This document shows positions 43,180-52,200 of a stretch of DNA of 64,000 nt, piece after piece. The stretch lies in assembly GCF_031844685.1 (NCBI RefSeq), contig NZ_CP134605.1:6174001-6238000 (forward strand). Direction: 5' to 3'. This DNA is from Streptomyces sp. ITFR-21 (GTDB lineage: Bacteria > Actinomycetota > Actinomycetes > Streptomycetales > Streptomycetaceae). Both the position numbers and the translations under genes were made by a program. The first letter of the stretch is position 1, and the number at the start of each line of letters is the position of its first letter. Below the pieces are notes generated by a model. That model was given only the letters and a program-made list of their open reading frames with translations. It was not told the DNA's origin and searched no databases.

Positions 43180-44556
43180 TTACGCCTGACGGGGCGTCAG
43201 GTATGGAGCGACGCTGGCGAGTTTCTCGCAGGTCTCGCGGTACTCCCGGGCCGGGTCGGAGACCCCGACCACGCCCGCCCCGGCACGTACCCAGGTACGG
43301 CCCTGGTGGGTGTGGACGGTGCGCAGCGCGAGTGCCGCGTCCAGGTCGCCTTCGGCGGTGGCGCGCAGCACCGCGCCCGCGTACAGGCCGCGGCTGCCGG
43401 GTTCGCCGGCGTCGATGACCCGGTACGCGGCGGCCTTGGGTATACCGGACGCCGTCACTGCGGGGAAGAGGGCGGCGAGCGCGTCCCAGCGGTTGCGGTC
43501 GGCCCGGAGCCGGCCGCGTACCCGCGACCCCAGGTGCCGTACGCTGCCGCGCTCCTTGACCGCCATGAACTCGTCCACCGCGACGGATCCGGGCGCGCAC
43601 AGGGCGCGCATCTCGGTGTCGGCCAGCAGTACCGAGACCGCGTGCTCGTAGACCTCCTTGACGTCCGTGCGCAGTTCGGCCCTGGCCCTGGCGTCCTGCT
43701 CGGGGTCGTCGCCGTGCCGGGCCCGGGTGCCGGCCAGCGGCTGCGAGGTCACCCAGCCGTCCGGGGAGACCTCGGCGACGGTCTCCGGGCTGAAGCCGGC
43801 CGCCCGCAGCTCCGGCAGGTCCAGCAGGAAGGACCTGGCCGGGGTGTTGGCGCGGCGCCCCGCGGCGTAGGTGGCGGCGAAGTCGAGCTCGAAGGGGACC
43901 TCGACCCGCCGGGACAGGATCACCTTTTCCAGCTCGCCGCGGCCGATGCGGGCCACCGCGTCCGCGACCGCCGCCAGGTACGGGCCGGGGTCGTCCGCCT
44001 CGACGTCCAGCGGCCTGGGGGCCGGCTCCGGCCCGCCGTCCCGGGCGCCGGCCGCCGCGAGCACGCGGTGCAGCAGCCCGGCGTCGGCGCAGCGCAGGTC
44101 CAGCCCGCCACCGCCGATCTCCACCTCCACCCGGGGCACGAAGACATGGGCCAGGGGCTGCCGGGGATCGGCCGGGGGGCGGCCCGCCGCGGCCGGCGCG
44201 CACTCGAAGGCGGCCCATCCGTAGCCGCGCCAGTCGGCGACCGGCGCGTCGGCGAGCGCGGCGCCCAGCTCCCGTACCGCGTGTCCGGTGGTGCGCGCGG
44301 TGACGTGCCGTACGCCGTTCCAGTCGGTGGCCACCTCGTCCTGGCGGACCGTCACCGAGCCGAGCGCGCCGCCGGCGAACCACCACCGGCCGGCCTGCTC
44401 GTAGACGGCGTGCCGGTCGAACAGGCCGGACCGGGCCAGTCGGAGCGCCGTCGCGAGCGGGTCGTACGTCGCGGCGATCCGGGTGTGCAGGTAGCGCAGC
44501 GGGGCGGTGGCGCCGGGCCGGTGCGGGCCGGCCGGGGAGGGGGCGTGCGTGGTCAC
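43180..44556 (-). CDS. Salicylate synthase (MbtI/Irp9 type)
   Basis: A 458-residue chorismate-utilising enzyme that converts chorismate to salicylate through isochorismate. Features: GELEKVILSRRVEVP, FSPETVAEVSPDGWVTSQPLAGT, DVKEVYEHAV, MAVKERGSVRHLGSRVRG, and the end TASGIPKAAAYRVI, GLYAGAVL, RTWVRAGAGVV, ETCEKLASVAPYL, which resemble MbtI more than EntC. The ATG at 44556 lies about 105 bp from iron box 3. It is co-transcribed with the salicylate-AMP ligase and supplies the aryl starter for the metallophore. The absence of neighbouring EntA- or EntB-like genes argues against dihydroxybenzoate. Confidence 0.92.
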   Translation of the reverse strand: MTTHAPSPAGPHRPGATAPLRYLHTRIAATYDPLATALRLARSGLFDRHAVYEQAGRWWFAGGALGSVTVRQDEVATDWNGVRHVTARTTGHAVRELGAALADAPVADWRGYGWAAFECAPAAAGRPPADPRQPLAHVFVPRVEVEIGGGGLDLRCADAGLLHRVLAAAGARDGGPEPAPRPLDVEADDPGPYLAAVADAVARIGRGELEKVILSRRVEVPFELDFAATYAAGRRANTPARSFLLDLPELRAAGFSPETVAEVSPDGWVTSQPLAGTRARHGDDPEQDARARAELRTDVKEVYEHAVSVLLADTEMRALCAPGSVAVDEFMAVKERGSVRHLGSRVRGRLRADRNRWDALAALFPAVTASGIPKAAAYRVIDAGEPGSRGLYAGAVLRATAEGDLDAALALRTVHTHQGRTWVRAGAGVVGVSDPAREYRETCEKLASVAPYLTPRQA

Positions 44557-44661
44557 GTGGAAACCGTCCTGAGGTCGTCGGCGGGATGTCCGCGGCGCTG
44601 GGCCTGGGGCGGACCGCGGCGGTCGGGGGGGCGCTGAAAACGACGGAGCCCTACATGGAAG

Positions 44662-44680
44662 TTAGGATAGCCTTGCCTAA
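44662..44680. promoter_or_regulatory. Iron box 3 in the divergent salicylate/NRPS promoter
   Basis: TTAGGATAGCCTTGCCTAA matches the DmdR/IdeR consensus at about 15 of 19 positions. It lies between the leftward salicylate synthase gene (start 44556) and the rightward aryl-carrier gene (start 44806), so one site could repress starter supply and assembly line together under iron-replete conditions. Confidence 0.82.
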
Positions 44681-44805
44681 CCAGGGTGAGCCTAGCTAGC
44701 ATCCGCCGGTGTGTCCACGTGTGATCCGAAGCCGGCACCGCCCCCGGGGGCTGACGCACCGTCAGCCCCCGGAGGCAGTGCCCACGTCATCTCGCGAGGT
44801 GAACA

Positions 44806-45246
44806 GTGACGCCGAATCCAGCGGGACCGGCCGCGACCGCGGACGGCCCGCCCCCGCCCTCCGCGCCGGCCGGCGAACCGCCCGCCGCCCTGGACCTGGA
44901 GGCCCTGCGCCGTACCGTCGCCGACGTGCTCGGCATCGCGCCCGAACGGATCGGGGACGACGACAACCTCGTCGCCCTCGGGGTCGACTCGGTCAAGGTG
45001 ATGACGATCTCCGCCCGGCTGCGCGCCTACCGGGTACGGGCCGGGTTCGCCCGGATGATCGAGGAGCCCTCGCTCCGGGCGTGGTGGCGGCTCGCCGCCG
45101 AGTCCCCCCGGGGCGGCCGGCGCCCGGCGCCCGGCGACAACGGTGCGCAGCGGCCGGAGTCCGGTGGCGGGGCGCGGTCGCAGCCGCAGCCGCGGGCCGA
45201 TGGCGGGAAGCCACCCGGAGCTCATGGCGAGGGGCGGCCCGCATGA
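44806..45246 (+). CDS. Aryl carrier protein
   Basis: A 146-residue carrier protein. The four-helix core (about residues 28-100) includes LEALRRTVADVLGIAPERIGD and the phosphopantetheine site DDNLVALGVDSVKVMTISARLR, as in aryl carrier proteins of EntB and HMWP2. The N-terminal 25 residues are Pro/Ala-rich and the last 45 residues are disordered Gly/Pro/Arg-rich. There is no isochorismatase domain, consistent with salicylate rather than dihydroxybenzoate. The GTG follows GAGGTG. The stop overlaps the start of the thioesterase gene (ATGA), so the two are coupled. It should accept salicylate from the ligase encoded on the other strand. Confidence 0.9.
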   Translation: MTPNPAGPAATADGPPPPSAPAGEPPAALDLEALRRTVADVLGIAPERIGDDDNLVALGVDSVKVMTISARLRAYRVRAGFARMIEEPSLRAWWRLAAESPRGGRRPAPGDNGAQRPESGGGARSQPQPRADGGKPPGAHGEGRPA

Positions 45247-46022
45247 CGTCCGCCGGCACCACCGGCTCCCCGTGGCTGCGCGCCTTCCGCGCCGCCGCCC
45301 CGGGCACGCCCACCCTGGTCGTCTTCCCGCACGCCGGCGGCGGCGCGGGGTTCTACCGGCCGCTGGCCGAACGTTTCCCCGCCGGTGTCGACGTACGCGC
45401 GGTGCAGTACCCCGGGCGCGAGGTCCGGGCCGGCGAACCGCTGGTCGACGACATGGCCGCGCTCGCCGACCGGGCCGCCGCCGCGCTGCTCCCGCTGCTC
45501 GACCGGCCGCTGGCGATCCTCGGCCACAGCATGGGCGCCATCGTCGCCTACGAGGTGACCAGGCGGCTGGAGGCCGAAGGCGGTGTCCTGGAACGGCTGT
45601 TCGTCTCCGCCCGGCACCCGCCGGCCGCCCACCGCCCGGGCCGGCACCGCGTCCACCTGCTGGACGAGGACCGCTTCGCCCGGATGCTGCGGGACACCGG
45701 CGGCACCCCGGCCGCCCTGCTGGACGACCCCGAGATGCGCGCCTACCTGCTGCCCATCGTCCGCAACGACTACCGGCTCATCGAGACCTACGCGCCCGCC
45801 CCCGGGCCGCCGCTGCGCACCGGCATCGTCTCCATCGCCGCGACCGACGACGGCACGGTCTCGGCCGCGCAGGTCGAGGGCTGGCGCCGGGCCACCGGCG
45901 GCGACTTCGAACACCTCACCTTCCCCGGCGGGCACTTCTACCTGCTCGAACAGCCGGCCGAGCTCACCGCCGCGGTCCTCCGCAGGCTGCGCTGGGCTCC
46001 CGGCGGAAGAGCCGCGCGGTAG
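45243..46022 (+). CDS. Type II thioesterase
   Basis: A 259-residue editing hydrolase. Motifs: LVVFPHAGGGAGFYRPLAERFP near the start, the nucleophile elbow ILGHSMGAIVAYEV, and the catalytic His in FPGGHFYLLEQ; this is the GrsT/YbtT pattern. Such enzymes clear misprimed carrier proteins in siderophore NRPS systems. The ATG at 45243 overlaps the aryl carrier stop by four bases. It is followed by 168 bp of non-coding DNA with short tandem repeats before the KS-PCP gene. Confidence 0.93.
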   Translation: MTSAGTTGSPWLRAFRAAAPGTPTLVVFPHAGGGAGFYRPLAERFPAGVDVRAVQYPGREVRAGEPLVDDMAALADRAAAALLPLLDRPLAILGHSMGAIVAYEVTRRLEAEGGVLERLFVSARHPPAAHRPGRHRVHLLDEDRFARMLRDTGGTPAALLDDPEMRAYLLPIVRNDYRLIETYAPAPGPPLRTGIVSIAATDDGTVSAAQVEGWRRATGGDFEHLTFPGGHFYLLEQPAELTAAVLRRLRWAPGGRAAR

Positions 46023-46047
46023 CGGCGGCGGGGCGCGGGACCGCGCG

Positions 46048-46102
46048 GACCGGCCCCCGCAGACCGGCCCCCGCAGACCGGGCCCGCAGACCGGGCCCGT
46101 CG
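46048..46102. repeat. 13-14-bp tandem repeat
   Basis: Two exact copies of gaccggcccccgca followed by two slightly changed copies (gaccgggcccgca, gaccgggcccgtc). It lies in the gap between the thioesterase and KS-PCP genes. No function is evident. Confidence 0.8.
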
Positions 46103-46190
46103 GCCGGGCCCACGGGCCGGAGCCGCCGGCCGGATTCCGCGCGCCGCAGAAGGACCGGACGCATCCAACCGCACAAGGGAGTTGACTGTC

Positions 46191-48674
46191 GTGGGCACTG
46201 GCATACCCCTGCCGCCCCAAGCCCCGGATCCCGTCGCCGTCGTCGGCATGGCGGTCAGACTGCCCGGCGCCGACACGCCGGACGCCTTCTGGCGCAACCT
46301 GCGCGACGGCGTCGAGTCGGTCACCGCCTTCACCGACGAGGACCTGATCGCCGCCGGACTGCCCGCCACCGCGCTGGAGGACCCGACCCGGGTACGGGCC
46401 CGGCCGGTGATCGACGGCCCGGACCTCTTCGACGCCGCGTTCTTCGGCTACAGCCCCGGGGAGGCGGCGGTCACCGACCCGCAGCACCGGCTCTTCCTGG
46501 AGTGCGCCTGGGAGGCGCTGGAATCGGCCGGGCACGACCCGCGCGGGCTCGCCGCGGACGCGGTCAGCGTGTTCGCCGGCACCGGCCCGGACAGCTACTT
46601 CCTGCACCACCTGCACCCGCACCAGGCGGCGGCCGGCCCCGGCGCCGGCTCCTTCCAGAACCTGCTCGGCAACAGCGGCGACTTCCTCGCGTCCCGGGTC
46701 TCGTTCAAACTCGACCTGACCGGACCCAGCGTCACCGTGCAGGCCGGCTGCTCCACCTCGCTCGTCGCCGTCCACCTGGCGGTGCAGAGCCTGCTCGGCG
46801 GCGAGTCCGACCTGGCGCTGGCCGGCGGCGCCACGGTCTACTTCCCGCAGCGGGCCGGATACCTGTACCGGCAGGGAGGGGTCAACTCGCCCGACGGCCA
46901 CTGCCGGGCCTTCGACGCCCGCGCCGCCGGCACCACCCCCGGCGACGGCGTGGCGGTGCTGGCGCTGCGCCGGCTCTCCGACGCGCTGGAAGCGGGCGAC
47001 CCCGTCCTCGGCCTGATCCGCGGCACCGCCGTCAACAACGACGGCGCGGCCAAGGCGGGGTTCACCGCGCCCGCGGTGGACCCGCAGAGCGACGCCGCCG
47101 CGGAGGCGCTCGCCGTGGCCCGGCTCACCCCCGCCGACATCGACTACGTGGAGGCGCACGGCACCGGCACCCCCATGGGCGACGCCCTGGAGGTCACCGC
47201 GCTCGCCGAGGGCTACGCCGGCGCGCCCGCCGGCAGCCTCCGGCTCGGCACCGCCAAGCCCAACGTGGGCGACACCTGGGCGGCGGCCGGCGCGGTCGGC
47301 CTGGTCAAGGTGCTGCTGGCGCTGGAACACGAGGAACTGCCGCCGCTGATCAACTGCACCGACCCGAACCCGGCGATCGACTTCGCGGCGAGCCCGTTCC
47401 GGCTCAACACCGAAGCCACGCAGTGGAAGCGGGGGGACCGGCCGCGCCGGGCCGCCGTGCACACCTTCGGCATCGGCGGCACCAACGCGCACGTCGTGGT
47501 CGAGGAGGCGCCCGACCTGCCCGCGCCCGCGTCGGCAACCGCGCCGGTGTCCGGGTCCGGGTCGGCGTCCCCGTCCGCCCCCGCCTCGTCGCCCGCGTCC
47601 GTGCCCGCGCCGAGCGCCGCGGGTGACTGGTTCGCCCTGCCGCTGTCGGCCCGTACCGGCACCGCGCTGCGGTCGCAGGCCGCCCGCCTGGCCGCCCACC
47701 TCCGGCACCGCCCCGGCCTCCCGCTCGACGGCGTCGCCCACACCCTGCTGACCGGCCGGGCCCGCTTCGCCCGGCGCGCGGTCGTCCTCGCCCGCGGCCG
47801 TTCCGAGGCCCTGCTCGCGCTGCGGGCCCTCGCGGACACCGTGCCGGGGGCGCCGCCCGCTCCGTACGGCCCCGGCTGGACCCTCGTCCTGCCCGGCGGC
47901 GCCGCACCCGGGGCCGGGGACCCGGACGGGGGCGGCGCGTCGGACTCCGCGCCGCCGGACCGGCGGCCTCAAGCGGGGCCCGGCAGCGGCGACGGGCGGG
48001 TCCCGGGCGGATTTTCGGCGCCTCCGGGCGGCCCGGCGGACACCGGCGCCGACGGCGGCCCGGACGGCACCGCGGCGGGGCGCGTCCCTGCCGCCGGGGA
48101 GGCGGACGCCGGTGCGGACCCGGGTCCGGGCGGCGCCCCCCGGCCCGCGGTCGAGCGGGCCCGGGACTGGGTGGACGGCGGGGCGGGGGAGCCCGCGGCC
48201 GCGGCCGGGCCCGCGCCGCGCAGAGTCGTGCTGCCCACATATCCGTTCGAGCGGGTCCGGCACTGGGTGGCTCCGCCCGCCTTCGCCGGGAGCGGCGGCC
48301 CGGTGGCGGCCGGGCCCGCTCTCACACCGCACCCCCGGCCGGCGCTGGAGACCCCGTACGCCCCGCCCGCCGACCAGCTGGAGGGAATGGTCGCCGAGGC
48401 GTGGGGGAGCGCCCTCGGCATCGAGGGAGTCGGCCGCGACGACAACTTCTTCGACCTGGGCGGCCACTCGCTGCTCGCCGCCCGGGTCACGACGGCGCTG
48501 CGGGCCGTGCTGCCGGTCCCCACGGACGTGACCGACCTGCTCGACGCCCCGCCGACGGCCGCCGGACACGCCGACCGGCTCAGACGGCGCCTGCACGAAA
48601 AGCTGAGCGGCCTCACCGACGAGGAGGCCGCCGCGCTGGCGGCCGATCTCGGCCGGGGCACCTCCGGCGGCTAG
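46191..48674 (+). CDS. AT-less PKS module KS-PCP with an altered KS active site
   Basis: An 827-residue protein. The KS spans about residues 12-440: Cys187 is present (QAGCSTSLVAV) and His323 is present (EAHGTGT), but the second catalytic His, normally N-x-G-H, is Asp361 (NVGDTWAAAG). Such a KS may transfer chains but not decarboxylate an extender. From about residue 480 the expected AT is replaced by a Gly/Pro/Ala/Asp-rich linker of roughly 200 residues; the post-AT linker RVVLPTYPFERVRHW is still there. A carrier domain follows with Ser in DLGGHSLLAARV. GTG 46191 is chosen for AAGGGAG at nine bases; a TTG at 46182 is too close to that site. It may be a non-elongating docking or transfer module. 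Confidence 0.85.
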   Translation: MGTGIPLPPQAPDPVAVVGMAVRLPGADTPDAFWRNLRDGVESVTAFTDEDLIAAGLPATALEDPTRVRARPVIDGPDLFDAAFFGYSPGEAAVTDPQHRLFLECAWEALESAGHDPRGLAADAVSVFAGTGPDSYFLHHLHPHQAAAGPGAGSFQNLLGNSGDFLASRVSFKLDLTGPSVTVQAGCSTSLVAVHLAVQSLLGGESDLALAGGATVYFPQRAGYLYRQGGVNSPDGHCRAFDARAAGTTPGDGVAVLALRRLSDALEAGDPVLGLIRGTAVNNDGAAKAGFTAPAVDPQSDAAAEALAVARLTPADIDYVEAHGTGTPMGDALEVTALAEGYAGAPAGSLRLGTAKPNVGDTWAAAGAVGLVKVLLALEHEELPPLINCTDPNPAIDFAASPFRLNTEATQWKRGDRPRRAAVHTFGIGGTNAHVVVEEAPDLPAPASATAPVSGSGSASPSAPASSPASVPAPSAAGDWFALPLSARTGTALRSQAARLAAHLRHRPGLPLDGVAHTLLTGRARFARRAVVLARGRSEALLALRALADTVPGAPPAPYGPGWTLVLPGGAAPGAGDPDGGGASDSAPPDRRPQAGPGSGDGRVPGGFSAPPGGPADTGADGGPDGTAAGRVPAAGEADAGADPGPGGAPRPAVERARDWVDGGAGEPAAAAGPAPRRVVLPTYPFERVRHWVAPPAFAGSGGPVAAGPALTPHPRPALETPYAPPADQLEGMVAEAWGSALGIEGVGRDDNFFDLGGHSLLAARVTTALRAVLPVPTDVTDLLDAPPTAAGHADRLRRRLHEKLSGLTDEEAAALAADLGRGTSGG

Positions 48675-49258
48675 GACCTGTCGTGGGCATCTCCGTGGCG
48701 CCGCGGGGCCCGGCACGCAGGTCCGCCGCGTTCCCGCCGGTCGGCGACGCACCGCGCCGCCTTCCTCCTCCGCCGTGCGGCCGCGACGCGCCGGACCCCG
48801 CTCCGCCACCCCCGCGGATCCCCACGACGGGCCCTGGACCGTGTCCGACCGGCCCCGCCCGGCCCGTGGCGCCCGGCACGCGCGTGCGCCGCGCCGCCGG
48901 AGCCGTCCGAGCCGGCCCACCGGGCGGGGACGTCCTCCCCGGCGGCCGGCGGGGCCCCGCCGCCTCGCGGTCCGGGTCTCCCCCCGGTCGGCCGACCGCA
49001 CCCGTCCGACCGGGCCCGGTGCGCAGGGCGCCGCAGCCGGCCGGGCACGGTGCGCGGGGCCCCGCACTCCTCTCGGCCCGTGCCCCGGAGGCGTCTTCCG
49101 GGCCGCCCGGCGGCGGGAAGGGCGCCGGCCCGGCACCGGTCCGCCGTACGGCCGGACCCACCGCGGGTCCGGCACCCCCGCCCCTGCCCCCGCCCCACCC
49201 GCCGCAACGCCCCCGCACGGCACACCGTAGCCAACCCCCCAGGAAGCCGGGAGTTCCC
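48675..49258. other. Gene-free gap inside the NRPS operon with repeat copy B
   Basis: These 584 bp separate two assembly-line genes that otherwise follow each other closely. No frame has a start, ribosome site and protein-like composition until AGGAAG before the next ATG. The first third holds repeat copy B (48685-48837). The insertion of a dispersed repeat would explain the unusual gap. Confidence 0.55.
48685..48837. repeat. Dispersed intergenic repeat, copy B
   Basis: The counterpart of 32942-33094, in the same orientation. It begins about 10 bp after the stop codon of the KS-PCP gene. The conserved core CGCGTTCCCGCCGGTCGGCG is identical in both copies. Confidence 0.75.
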
Positions 49259-52200
49259 ATGACTGACGCCCTACCGCGGACCCGCGACACCGAGGAGTCC
49301 GCGTCCCGCCCGGACGGGCTGTCCGAGGCCAAACGGCAGCTGCTGGACCGGTGGCTGGCCGGCGCGGCCCGGCCGCAGGCCATCCCCCGCCGCCCGGCCG
49401 GCGGCCCGGTGGCCGCCACCCGCCCGCAGCGCCGGATGTGGGTCCACGCGAAGCTGCACCCCGGCACCGCCGCCTACAACATCGGGCAGGCGGTCCGGCT
49501 GACCGGCCCGCTGGACCGGGACGCGCTGCGCGCCACGCTCGCCGAACTCCTGCGCCGCCACGACGCGTTGCGTACCACCTTCACCGAGATCGACGGGCTG
49601 CCCCACCAGGTGGTCGCCGACCGTCTCGAACCGCCCCTGGCCTACGCCGACTCGGGCGGCGACCGGGCCGTGGAGACGGGCTGGCTGGCCGCCCTCGACA
49701 CCGCTCCCTTCGACCTGGGCGACGGCCCGCTGATCCGCTTCGGGCTGCTGCGGCACACCGACGACGAGCACCTGCTGATGACCGTCGTGCACCACGCGGT
49801 GGCCGACGGCCTGTCCCTCGGTATCCTGCTGCGCGAACTGCGCGGCCTGTACACCGCGTTCAGCGCCGGCCGGCCGAGCCCGCTGCCAGAACCGCGGCTC
49901 GCCTTCGCCGACTACGCCCACTGGCGGGACGCCCGCGAGGCCGGCCCGGAGCACGCCGAGCAGGTGGCCGCCTGGCGCCGCGCGCTGGGCGACGAGCAGC
50001 CCCGCCTGGACCTGCCCACCGACCGGCCGAGGCCGGCCGTGCCCGGCTCCCGGGGCGTCTCGCACCGCTTCACCCTCGCCCCGGCCGCCTGGAGCGCGGT
50101 CCGCGCGCTGGCCAGGCGGCACGAGGCCACCCCGTACATGGCCGCGGTGACCGCCCTGACCGCCCTGCTGCACCGCTACACCGGGCAGCGGGACATCGCC
50201 GTCGGCTCCGTCGTGCACGGCCGGGAACGCCCGGAACTGGAGGAGTGCGTCGGCTGCTTCGCCGACACCGTGGTGCTGCGGACCGCCGTGGACGGCGACA
50301 CCGCGTTCGGCGAGCTGCTCGACCGGGTCCGCGCCACCTGCCACGACGCGTACGCCCGCCAGGACGTGTCCCTGGACGTCCTCGCCGCCGAACTGCGCTG
50401 GGACCGCTCACCGGGCGCCGGGCCCGTACCGCAGGTGCTGGCCGTGATGCAGAACCCGCCGGAGGCCGCCGACTTCGCCGGGCTGCGGGCCGAACCCGTG
50501 GAGCAGGAGGTCGACTCGGCGCGCTTCGACCTGGTGCTCAACTGCTGGGAGGCCGACGGCACCCTGCACGGCGCGATCACCGGCAACACCGACCTGTACG
50601 ACGCCGGCACGGTGGCCCGCTACGCCGCCCACCTGGTCCGGCTGCTGGAGTCCGTCGCCGCCGACGGGGCGGCCGCCACGGTGGCGGACCTGGAGATCCT
50701 GCCCGCCGAGGAGCGGGAGCTGCTGCGGCGGTGGGGCCGGCCGGCCGAGGGCGACGACCCGCTCGTCGGGCGTGACCTCGCGGGCCTGGTACGCGACGCC
50801 GCCCGGCGCGACCCCGCCGCCGTGGCCGTCGAGTGCGGCACGGCCACCCTGACGTACGCCGGGCTCGAAGCCCGCGCCGAGGCGCTCGCGGCCCGGCTGC
50901 GCGGCGCCGGTGTCGGTCCGGAAACCCTGGTCGGGGTGCTGCTGGACCGCTCGGTGGAACTGGTCGTGGCGCTGCTGGCGGTGCTCAAGGCCGAGGGCGC
51001 GTTCGTCCCGCTGGAGGTCTCCTGGCCGGCCGCCCGGGTCTGGGACATCGCCGACCGCTGCGGACTGCGCCTGGTGGTGGGGGAGGAGGCGGCCGAACTG
51101 CTGCTGGCGGGCAGCGACATCGAGGTCCTGCGGCCCGGCGGAGCCGGTTCGGCCGGCGGTACGGAGCCCGCAGGGCCGGCGGGAGCCGCCGGCGCGACCG
51201 GGGCCGTGACCGCCGTCACCGGCACCGCCGCCGCGCCCGCCGAAGTGCCGGACGCCCCCGTGGACATGGAGCGCCTCGCCTACGTGATCCACACCTCCGG
51301 CTCCACCGGCACCCCGAAGGGCGTGATGATCCGCCAGCAGGCCGTCTGCAACCGCATGCTGTGGCAGATCGGCAAGCTCGGCCTGCGCGCCGACGACGCC
51401 GTGCTCCACAAGGCGCCGCTCGGCTTCGACATCTCGGTCAACGAGATCTTCCTGCCGCTGGTGGCCGGCGCCCGCCTGGTCGTCGCCGAACCCGGCGGCG
51501 ACGGCGACGTCGACCGGCTGCTGACCACGATCCAGCGGCACCGCGTCACCTTCCTCTACATCGTCGCCTCCATGCTCGACGTCCTGCTGGAACGCGACGA
51601 CGCGGCGGCCCGGATCGGCTCGCTGCGGCACCTGTGGTGCGGCGGCGAGGCCCTGACCCCCGACCTGTACGGGCGGTTCCGCCGGGTGTCCGACGCCCGC
51701 ATGTACCACGGCTACGGCCCGGCCGAGACGACCATCGGGGTCAGCTGCCGGGTCTTCGAACCCGGCGAGCCGGCCGAGCACATCACCATCGGCCGACCCA
51801 ACCCGAACACCCGGCTGTACGTGCTGGACGCGGCGTTCCGCCCGGTGCCGATCGGGGTACGCGGCGAACTCCACGTCGGAGGGCTGCCGTTGGCCCGCGG
51901 GTACCTCGGCGACCCGGAGCGTACGGCGGAGAGCTTCGTCGCCGACCCCTACGCCGACAGCGCCGACGGGCGGATGTACCGCACCGGTGACCTCGCGAGG
52001 TTCCGCGCCGACGGCGAGATCGAGTTCCTGGGCCGGCTCGACGACCAGGTGAAGATCCGCGGCTTCCGGGTCGAGCCGGGAGAGGTCGCCGCGGTACTGG
52101 CCCGGCACCCCCGGGTCCGGCAGTCGTCGGTGGTGGCCAGGGCCGCCGCGGGCGGCGGCCACGAACTGATCGGCTACTGCTCGGTGACCTCCGGCCCGGC

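Noticed and set aside
41521..44556. Enterobactin-type dihydroxybenzoate starter genes
   Set aside because: The pocket Cys, the MbtI-like synthase and the lack of EntA/EntB domains favour salicylate.
44709..45242. An upstream extension of the thioesterase frame to position 44709
   Set aside because: It overlaps the aryl carrier gene in another frame and has no thioesterase-like sequence; ATG 45243 fits the family.
48685..48837. Insertion sequence
   Set aside because: No transposase frame, terminal inverted repeats or target duplication was seen, so only a dispersed repeat is reported.
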